Assembly (NCBI GenBank): GCA_016931895.1 | Contig: JAFGDY010000056.1 | Span: 1 to 47,483 of the forward strand | Direction: 5' to 3' | Length of the DNA: 47,483 nucleotides | Origin: Anaerolineae bacterium | Lineage (GTDB): Bacteria > Chloroflexota > Anaerolineae > 4572-78 > J111 | In this document: piece by piece, positions 33,327 to 40,553 of the stretch | Numbering within the stretch: position 1 is the first letter of the stretch | How the letters are laid out: each line of letters begins with the position of its first letter | The notes under the pieces: generated by a model | Database searches by the model: none | Seen by the model: the letters and a program-made list of their open reading frames with translations, nothing else | Told to the model about the DNA's origin: nothing | Translations under genes and position numbers: made by a program

Positions 33327-33866
33327 ATGAGTATTCAAGTTCTGGTGGCCTATGCCACCAAGTATGGCGCAACGGCAGAGATTGCCGAAAGAATTGGCAA
33401 AGTGCTCCGGCAAGCCGGTTTGCCGGCCGATGTGCTGCCTGCGGATAAGGTTAGCAACCTGACCCCTTACCAGGCCGTTGTATTGGGCAGTGCGGTTTAC
33501 ATTGGCAAATGGCGCAAACAGGCGGCGAGGTTTTTGCAGGCCAACGAGAAAATGCTGGCCCAGCAAAAGGTGTGGTTGTTTTCCAGCGGGCCTACGGGCG
33601 AGAGAGAGCCGGTAGAATTATTGCAGGGGTGGCGTTTGCCCAAGGCCCAGCAAGCTATCGCCGATCGTATCCAGCCCCGCGACATTGCCGTTTTTCATGG
33701 CAACGTGAATGCGGACAAACTGAATTTCATCGAGAAGTGGATGATCAAAAACGTCAAAGCCCCGGTTGGCGATTTTCGCGATTGGGAGGCCATCACTGCC
33801 TGGGCCGCCACTATCGCCGATGCGCTTAAGGAAACAGCCGGCCCGCCAGAAACAGAGGCAAAGTAA
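33327..33866 (+). CDS. flavodoxin-domain protein (HemG-like)
   Basis: A 179-aa protein with the flavodoxin FMN-phosphate loop at the N-terminus (VLVAYATKYGATAEIAERIG, residues 5-24), followed by YQAVVLGSAVYIGKWRKQA and VWLFSSGPTGE. These match the flavodoxin_5 group that includes menaquinone-dependent protoporphyrinogen oxidase HemG, but many members have other electron-transfer roles. An AAGGAGAGG site lies 6 nt before the ATG. It stands alone between the ECF operon and the phosphodiesterase gene. No other haem genes are in the window, so HemG function is not supported by context. Confidence 0.8.
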   Translation: MSIQVLVAYATKYGATAEIAERIGKVLRQAGLPADVLPADKVSNLTPYQAVVLGSAVYIGKWRKQAARFLQANEKMLAQQKVWLFSSGPTGEREPVELLQGWRLPKAQQAIADRIQPRDIAVFHGNVNADKLNFIEKWMIKNVKAPVGDFRDWEAITAWAATIADALKETAGPPETEAK

Positions 33867-34391
33867 GAGCGTCCACAGAGATTTGTATATTCCCTCTTCC
33901 TCCATCCGCCGGTCATCATTCCCGTTAGCTTAAATGCCACCCGGCGGCACAAAAAGCCGATTTGTGTTATTATGGGCAATGTGGTAAAGTTGACGGCATT
34001 GATAAATTGTCACTAAAATAAAACGCCGCGTTCCATATTGGGAAGCTGCGCTCCACATGGGGGGGGACAATCCTTGCAAATATTTGGCTTAACGGCTGGA
34101 TTGTCTAATAAAACATTATCCGGAGAGTAATTGAACAGAATGGGGCTAAACGTAAACTCAGAGATTGAGTTTACGCAAGGGCTTACGGCATTTGGTCGTG
34201 AATAACAAGCGCAATCTGCCCAGATAAGATGCGCGTTCATAAACAGAGCCTGAAGAACAACTTCCTGATCAGAGGTTGAGATATTGGAACAATGAGTGTT
34301 TGGGGAAGTTGTTTGATTTAAGCCGATCATGCAAAACTAAAACCCTAGCTTTGCTAACCTTGTCATCCTGGTTTCATAAGGAGGTTGCCCT
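33867..34391. other. intergenic region with promoter-like pair and hairpin
   Basis: 525 nt without a credible gene. It holds a promoter-like TTGACG-N18-TAAAAT (33990-34019, plus) and a perfect 10-bp inverted repeat CGTAAACTCA/TGAGTTTACG with a 5-nt loop at 34151-34175. The hairpin has no U-tract, so it is more likely an operator or mRNA structure than a terminator. Confidence 0.5.
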
Positions 34392-35723
34392 ATGCCACCT
34401 ATATTATCGTCTTTATGTTATAAAAGCAATATGCCGCCGCCATCGGCCCCTCAACGGCAGAGATTTACCCCATCGGCTCGGTATTGGCCAAAACCCTTTG
34501 CCCAAAAATTGACAATTTTACTCATTGCTGCGCTGGCCATTCTGGTTCAGGGTTGCGCCCTTGTTCCGGCGTCACCCCTATCTTCCACCCCAGGCGAGGC
34601 CACTGCTGTTTCCTCAGAGGCGGTGGAAGAGGTTGCCCATCTTAACCCGGATGAGGTCTACCAGCCGGTTCCGGTTCCAGAGGCAACGGCCAAGCCCAAA
34701 CGGTCTAAGCCGATGCCCCCCCAGAGTATGCTCATCCCCACGCCGCTAACCCTACCCCAGGCCACCATGCCGCCGGAGCCAACCCCTACCGCAACGCGCG
34801 TTATTATTGATACGCCAACCTTTACCCCAACTCCTTTGCCTACGGCCACCGGCCTGCCCCCAGACCCGCCCCCGCCGGCGCCCATAGTGGAGGAAATACC
34901 CACTGAAACGCCCCCGCCGGAACCGGGCATTAAATACGTGGTCCTGATCAGCATAGACGGCTTGCGGCCCGACGCCTTAGCCCTGGCCCACACCCCTACC
35001 CTGGATGAACTCATAAAACAGGGCGCTTTTACCCCTACCGGGCAAACCATTGTGCAGAGTTTTACCCTGCCCAGCCACGCCTCCATGTTAACCGGGGTGG
35101 TGGCCGAAAAACATGGCCTGCTGGATTCGCTGCCGTACATAGGCTGGCCGGGCTTAAAAGTGCCTACGCTGTTTAATATAGCCCACGATGCCGGCCTAAC
35201 TACAGGCATGGTGTTTGGGAAGGAAAAACTCAATTACCTGGTTTGGGGTGATTCAGTGGACAACCTTTATGGTACTGACGGCTATGATGAGCTGGTCAAG
35301 GAAGAGGCGGTCAAGTTGATTGGTCAGGGTTTGCCCAACGTTCTTTTTATCCACTTTCCAGACGTTGATCGGGCAGGACACGAAATAGGCTGGATGTCGG
35401 AGCACCAGTTAAATACCGTAGTTTACGTGGATAAATTGATTGGTGAAGTTGTGGCCGAACTTAAAAACAATGGCTATTGGCCCAATACGCTCCTGATAGT
35501 TACGGCTGACCACGGCGGCCATGGCCAGCGCCACGGCGATGATTCGCCCGTTGACCGGACCATTCCCTGGCTGGCGGTGGGGCCGGATGTGCCTAAAGGC
35601 ATTACCATGGGGCACATTAATATTTACGATACAACCGCCACCGTGTTATACGCCTTAGATGTGCCGATTCCCGAATATTTTGATGGGCGGCCCGTGATGG
35701 AAATTTTCCCCCAAACAAATTAA
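34392..35723 (+). CDS. lipoprotein phosphodiesterase/nucleotide pyrophosphatase (alkaline phosphatase superfamily)
   Basis: A 443-aa protein. A long basic, Pro-rich N-terminus leads into a hydrophobic helix and a lipobox (LVQGC, Cys55), so it is a probable lipoprotein. A Pro/Thr linker covers about 85-175. The catalytic domain starts at KYVVLISIDGLRPDAL (metal-binding Asp). The nucleophile region QSFTLPSHASMLTG is followed by EKHG, and the later metal ligands are FPDVDRAGHEIGW and TADHGGHGQRHG. These are hallmarks of type I phosphodiesterases/NPP enzymes, which act on phosphodiester or phosphomonoester bonds outside the cell. An AAGGAGG site stands 7 nt before the ATG. The substrate is unknown. 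Confidence 0.87.
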   Translation: MPPILSSLCYKSNMPPPSAPQRQRFTPSARYWPKPFAQKLTILLIAALAILVQGCALVPASPLSSTPGEATAVSSEAVEEVAHLNPDEVYQPVPVPEATAKPKRSKPMPPQSMLIPTPLTLPQATMPPEPTPTATRVIIDTPTFTPTPLPTATGLPPDPPPPAPIVEEIPTETPPPEPGIKYVVLISIDGLRPDALALAHTPTLDELIKQGAFTPTGQTIVQSFTLPSHASMLTGVVAEKHGLLDSLPYIGWPGLKVPTLFNIAHDAGLTTGMVFGKEKLNYLVWGDSVDNLYGTDGYDELVKEEAVKLIGQGLPNVLFIHFPDVDRAGHEIGWMSEHQLNTVVYVDKLIGEVVAELKNNGYWPNTLLIVTADHGGHGQRHGDDSPVDRTIPWLAVGPDVPKGITMGHINIYDTTATVLYALDVPIPEYFDGRPVMEIFPQTN

Positions 35724-35733
35724 TTCAAACGGG

Positions 35734-35754
35734 GGCGACGGTTAAACTGTCGCC
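35734..35754. terminator. hairpin between convergent genes
   Basis: GGCGAC/GTCGCC extended by GG/CT pairs forms a stem of about 8 bp in the 43-nt gap between the two convergent stop codons. No clear U-tract is present on either side, so bidirectional termination is only a possibility. Confidence 0.35.
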
Positions 35755-35766
35755 GCCGCCGTAACT

Positions 35767-38673
35767 CTACGGTTCATCCGTTCCGGGAGAACCGTACAGG
35801 TTGCGACTGGCCAGCCAGTTATTGGGATCGTTAGGGTCGCCGTTCTCATTTCTCAAAACCAGCGAATCCCCCCGCCCGTCCGGGCTGACGGGCCAACCGT
35901 TTTCATCATTATACTCAAATTCCAACAGCGCCTGCCCCCCGGCATCCCGCAGAATAATTTTCTCCCCTTTGTTTGAAAAATGCCCCTCGTACGCGCCGCC
36001 AATGGTTACGTTTGGATACTTTTCGGCAAAAAAGGCAGGATTGCTGACCAGCACCACAAAGCCATTCGCCTCTAACGGAGGGGTGTTGGGCGGAAAGGTA
36101 AACCGAATCCCCTCGTCAAGAGAGATATTGGCCAACTCTATCACGCTATCGCCCACATTTTTCAACTCGATAAATTCATAATCATCGCCATCGCGGGGGT
36201 TGTACATCACTTCGGTGATGCGCAGTTTGTTGCCCGGCTGGGTCACGTGATACGTGGCCTGGTTTAAGGCGCTCCAACTTTGCTCGGCCTGCGGATTGAA
36301 GGTTCGCGCTTTGAGTTGGGTGGTTTTGGTTAACACTACCGGGCCGGTGTAAATCATCGCCTCGGGATACACCTGGCCGGTGTAGGGCATCCTGGGATCG
36401 GAACCACTGGTGGTATAGTAAATCACACAATCCGGGCATGAGGCCGGCGCCGCCATGGACAACGCAAAGCCAGATTCAACCAAACCGCCGTTCGTGCTGA
36501 ACACCGGCGGGTCAAATTGAGGATAAAGACCGGCCTCCCGGGCCTGGGCCATCAACCTGCCGGCATTGCCGTCCATTTGAACCAGCACCGCCTTAGTGGC
36601 CTGGCCCCAATCATCTTGTATGGGTGAGTTTTCCCGGTTGGCATCGCCCCAGCGGGCCGCCTCGCCCAAGATGACGGGGTCAATTTCAGCGGCCAGTTGT
36701 TGCCAACGCTGTTGAGCATTGGCATCCGTTAGCGCCCCTCCGGCAAATAGATGCTGATACAGCCGGTCGGCCAACTGGAGCCGAAAATCAGGGTCCTGTT
36801 TTAGGCTTTGAAATAACACCTCAAGAGGGTCGGTGGCAAAGCCGTTCACCTGCCCCAGGTTAGCGCCATCACGCCTAAAAGCCTCATCATTTTCATCGGC
36901 AATGATCTTACCCCGCCGGCCCATCACATCCTGGCGACGAATAGCCATGGTCCATTGCCGGGGTAACTGCTCAACGCCCACATACCAATTCAAGATGAGG
37001 TAATCGCTTAATTGGGCCGGATCAAGCGAGCCGGTTATTTCGGCGAGCAGGGGGGCCAGTTGGTCTGGGTCATGGCCCACCCGCTCGGACAGGCTGACGA
37101 GCGTGAACAAATCATCTAACCGGCCTGCTCCATCATTGTTGCCCAGCGGCCCTTCTTGGTTGGCCATAAACCAATCTTCTTTTTCGCCCCCCAGATACGA
37201 AGCCATAAATGACGCATCAGGCCGTTCGGCCAGGTTGTACACGCCCCAGTATAGGCCGTTGAGGTAAAGGTGCACAAACCTATCGTGGACGCCCAGATCA
37301 GACATAGCTAACTGCGAGGCCCGCAACCACGGATTGCGAGCGTAGGTGAAATTGGACTCGGTTGAGGTTGAGCCGGCAAAACCATCATCGCCGCCGGCCA
37401 GCAGTAAAAGAGAGTTAAATTGGGTGACCGAAGAGTCAGAAAATAGCGGGTAAACAAGTTTGGACGCCCCATACTCGCCCTTAAAGAGCAGGCGAAAGGA
37501 TTGTTTGGGCGACGCCGGGTCACCCTCCGGCCTGATCCCTGCATTTATTAAAAAGTTGGTTTCGCTCCCATCCGGCGAGATAAATTCAACCGACACCGGC
37601 TGCTCTGAGGATTTACCCCTGTCGGCGGGGTTGGTGTAGAGATGGTCAAAACTTGGCCCGTCCATCACCAGCGACAGCGTGGGCAGGACGGTCAGGCCCT
37701 CTTTGACCATATTTTTGAACTCCGGGTCGTTGACGATATCCGGGTCCATTTCATAATCCGCCGCCACCAGCGAGCCACTTGCGGCCCCTTGCGGCCCCTT
37801 TAATTGAGTCCCCCAATGGGAGGGAAAGCCGGCCGGGGCTGCGGGTTGCGCCAGAACGTCATCCAAAAAGATATAACTGTGCGTTTCTACCGGCGATGGC
37901 CGGGAGTTGGGCTTGAAGGCGGCTACCCGCAGCAGCGTGGTTGTTTTAACCGGAATGGGTTCGGTGTAAACCGCGCCGTTGCTTTCGGTGGGGGCGCTGC
38001 CGTCGGTGGTGTATTTGATCGTGGCTCCCGGCGTAACGCCGGTCAGTTCAACCAAAAACGGTTGGCTGTAAAAGCCCCGTTCTGCACTGAATTGCACGGG
38101 AGCAATAGTGTCGAGCCGCGCCGAAGTCATATCGTTGGTAAAGCCGGGCGTGGGGTGGGTCAGGAAAGCAAAGTTTAAGTCATCCCCGTAGCGACCGTAT
38201 GATGTATCCCTAAACTGCTCCGGGTACTGCGGCTCAATGATATCCATAAACCTATCTTCAAGGATATGGTACAGGGCCAAAAACTCGCCGGTTTTGCTGA
38301 GTTTAAAATTGGTGTGCAAAACCGCGCCGGGGTCCGTTGAGGTGCGATTTTTGCCGGAAGCAAACACCAGCAGGTATTCATCACTGCCCAAAATCATATC
38401 CGGCAAAGGCCATTTTTGCGGTTGGACGGGATCGTCTGTTAAAGCCCAGCCGCCCAGGTTAACGGCCGACCGGCCACGATTATAGATTTCAATCCAGTCT
38501 GAATAATCGCCATCCTCATCGGTCAGGCCGGAGCCGTTGTCGGCCAAAAATTCATTGATAATCAAGTCGCTGGCGTTGCTGGCAGACGTGGTGAAACTCA
38601 TTCCGCCGCTGAGCAGCAGGCTGAGGACCAATACCATCCAAAAGAATCTTTTTCTAGTTTTTAGGTGAATCAT
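35767..38673 (-). CDS. secreted lamin-tail and CotH-like protein
   Basis: A 968-aa exported protein with a signal peptide (to about residue 32). A lamin-tail domain comes first (about 36-150, DLIINEFLADNGSGLTDEDG), then a short beta domain of the chitobiase C-terminal type (about 195-260, PGATIKYTTDGSAPT). A CotH-like region follows (about 330-650), then a second chitobiase-type domain (about 740-800) and a C-terminal lamin-tail domain (about 820-930). CotH proteins are atypical secreted kinases, but where active members have WDxD/E here there is ADENDEAF, so the site looks degenerate. A second CotH gene lies upstream on the same strand. A structural or adhesive role is likely. Confidence 0.82.
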   Translation of the reverse strand: MIHLKTRKRFFWMVLVLSLLLSGGMSFTTSASNASDLIINEFLADNGSGLTDEDGDYSDWIEIYNRGRSAVNLGGWALTDDPVQPQKWPLPDMILGSDEYLLVFASGKNRTSTDPGAVLHTNFKLSKTGEFLALYHILEDRFMDIIEPQYPEQFRDTSYGRYGDDLNFAFLTHPTPGFTNDMTSARLDTIAPVQFSAERGFYSQPFLVELTGVTPGATIKYTTDGSAPTESNGAVYTEPIPVKTTTLLRVAAFKPNSRPSPVETHSYIFLDDVLAQPAAPAGFPSHWGTQLKGPQGAASGSLVAADYEMDPDIVNDPEFKNMVKEGLTVLPTLSLVMDGPSFDHLYTNPADRGKSSEQPVSVEFISPDGSETNFLINAGIRPEGDPASPKQSFRLLFKGEYGASKLVYPLFSDSSVTQFNSLLLLAGGDDGFAGSTSTESNFTYARNPWLRASQLAMSDLGVHDRFVHLYLNGLYWGVYNLAERPDASFMASYLGGEKEDWFMANQEGPLGNNDGAGRLDDLFTLVSLSERVGHDPDQLAPLLAEITGSLDPAQLSDYLILNWYVGVEQLPRQWTMAIRRQDVMGRRGKIIADENDEAFRRDGANLGQVNGFATDPLEVLFQSLKQDPDFRLQLADRLYQHLFAGGALTDANAQQRWQQLAAEIDPVILGEAARWGDANRENSPIQDDWGQATKAVLVQMDGNAGRLMAQAREAGLYPQFDPPVFSTNGGLVESGFALSMAAPASCPDCVIYYTTSGSDPRMPYTGQVYPEAMIYTGPVVLTKTTQLKARTFNPQAEQSWSALNQATYHVTQPGNKLRITEVMYNPRDGDDYEFIELKNVGDSVIELANISLDEGIRFTFPPNTPPLEANGFVVLVSNPAFFAEKYPNVTIGGAYEGHFSNKGEKIILRDAGGQALLEFEYNDENGWPVSPDGRGDSLVLRNENGDPNDPNNWLASRNLYGSPGTDEP

Positions 38674-38751
38674 GATTACCTACAACTTCTGATTTATAAT
38701 GAAGGTGGGGATACTGTATGCAGCACCCCCACTACTGTAACCAGAGTAGTA

Positions 38752-40482
38752 CTATTTGCACTGAGTAAAAGTCTGGTATCTCAAATCATCAAGATGGTGT
38801 AAAATAACCTTTTCTCGCTCATCCACAAAACGCAGCATGTTCTGAACGTTTTGGTCAAAGAGCTGCAAGCCGGGCAAATCCGGCGCCCAGCGGTCCGTTT
38901 CCATTTGGATGAAGGGCCGCACAATTTCCGCCTGGGTCATAATTTCGGCTTTGACATTTTCTTTGGAAAGCTGGCCCACTTCGGTGGGTGGTTTGCCGTA
39001 TTTGTTCTCAACCCCCAGATATTCCCGGGCGCGGTCTACAAAACGGTGTTTGAAGCCGCAAAAGCCGATCATGGGTTTTTCCATGAGCCGGGTAATGCTA
39101 TCGTGCGGGCTGTAGGCGCGTTCCAGGGTATTCATGTCGGTTCTGAAGCCCTGGGAGCCGCTGCCAAAGCTGAATTCAGCGTCCCAAACCATAATGCGCC
39201 ATTTGGCATCGCTGCCATAAGCCTCCGGGTCCCAGCGCCGGTAAACCAGCCAGTTGCTCTGCGGCCAATCATAATTTTGCACGTACGCCTGGAGAAACAT
39301 ATATGAAAATAGATTTTCCAGGTCTACCCGCCATTCCAGGCCGCCAATGTTGCCCGGATTGGAAAAATCGGCGCTGCCCACCCAGTTCTGGTTCTCCAGC
39401 CAACTGCCGTAACCGCCGTCTCTCACTTCTTCCTGCTCAACCCACAAACCTTGCTCGTCATAGTAACGGGCTTTTTCTATAACGTCCCATTCGGCGTCTT
39501 TGGTAGAATATGAGCGCAGCATTTGCTGGTCAATCCGCTCGGTTAAATTGTAAAGGCCCCAGAATTGGCCGTTGAGGTAAACCAGCACCCAGCGACCATG
39601 GGCAATGGGTTGGCCCATATTGCGGTGCAAATTGCGCGTTACCTGGTCGCCGATGTACTTGGCGGTATAAACCTGGTCGCCTCTAACGCCGTTTTCGCCC
39701 CAGTAAGCAAAACTGTCGTTGTAGCCGGCGCGCAGCACCAGTTTGTCAAACTTGGTTACGGGACTATCTTCAAACAGGGGATATTCCAGGTTGCCCGGCC
39801 CGCCATACTCTTTGCGAAAGTAGAGGCGATACGATTTTTTGGGACTATACCAGCGAGATTTGCCGCCATGGATGCGAATACCGGCATTTACATTAAACTC
39901 TTCCCGTCCGCCGGGCGCAAAGTATTCTATGGTCACGGGGCGTTCCCATTCTTTGCCCCTTTCTTGCGGCGCAGTGTGCAGGGTGTTAAAGTGAACCCAA
40001 TCGGAGGAGAGAGAAATCACCGGAATGGTCTGCTCATAATCAGCTACAATGTAAGAGCGGGTATAGGGATAACCGGCGGGCGTGCCGTCATATTTAAACA
40101 CCTGGGCCCGGATAACGGTTGACTGGTTGATGGCGATGGGGCCGGTATAAGGGGCGCTGGCGGCCATGGGCAAAGAACCGTTGGTGGTGTAGCGGATGGT
40201 CCCGCCGGTGAGATTTTTCAGAGTTAAAACAAAGGGTTGGTGGGTCACCATGGCCTCATGCGAAAAGACAATGGTTTCGGGAAACACAACCACTTTCGGT
40301 TCAGACGCTTCACCAGGCTCGGCTTCGGTATCTGTTTGTGCCTCATCACTTACTGTACCCCCTTGGGCAAAAACAACGCTTTCACCAGCTGATAACTCAA
40401 TCCCCACCCATAAGGCCAGGAGCAATCCCATTAAAAATATTCTTAAACCAAATTTATTGAACCAACCTAAGCTCATCATCAT
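38752..40482 (-). CDS. CotH-type secreted protein (putative kinase)
   Basis: A 576-aa protein with a signal peptide (to about residue 40, near VVFAQGG), a chitobiase-type beta domain (about 75-140, GTIRYTTNGSLPMAA) and a CotH domain (about 160-500). The CotH domain carries KKSYRLYFRKEYGGPG, the glutamate-containing LNGQFWGLYNLTERID and the metal-binding VWDAEFSFGSG (about residue 430). These motifs are the conserved catalytic ones of CotH protein kinases. Three ATGs stand in a row after an AGGAGG site; the first is used, but the second or third has better spacing. It lies between the lamin-tail/CotH protein and the double-glycosidase gene, all reading the same way. Confidence 0.85.
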   Translation of the reverse strand: MMMSLGWFNKFGLRIFLMGLLLALWVGIELSAGESVVFAQGGTVSDEAQTDTEAEPGEASEPKVVVFPETIVFSHEAMVTHQPFVLTLKNLTGGTIRYTTNGSLPMAASAPYTGPIAINQSTVIRAQVFKYDGTPAGYPYTRSYIVADYEQTIPVISLSSDWVHFNTLHTAPQERGKEWERPVTIEYFAPGGREEFNVNAGIRIHGGKSRWYSPKKSYRLYFRKEYGGPGNLEYPLFEDSPVTKFDKLVLRAGYNDSFAYWGENGVRGDQVYTAKYIGDQVTRNLHRNMGQPIAHGRWVLVYLNGQFWGLYNLTERIDQQMLRSYSTKDAEWDVIEKARYYDEQGLWVEQEEVRDGGYGSWLENQNWVGSADFSNPGNIGGLEWRVDLENLFSYMFLQAYVQNYDWPQSNWLVYRRWDPEAYGSDAKWRIMVWDAEFSFGSGSQGFRTDMNTLERAYSPHDSITRLMEKPMIGFCGFKHRFVDRAREYLGVENKYGKPPTEVGQLSKENVKAEIMTQAEIVRPFIQMETDRWAPDLPGLQLFDQNVQNMLRFVDEREKVILHHLDDLRYQTFTQCK

Positions 40483-40553
40483 TTGCCTCCTTGAGCTATC
40501 TTCCTGAAAGCGTCTAAGGTGTATTTTATTAGACGCGGTGTAAACTAGAATTC

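Noticed and set aside
36182-36439. Short minus-strand frame inside the lamin-tail/CotH gene
   Set aside because: It is an alternative frame of a clear 968-aa protein with no start signal.
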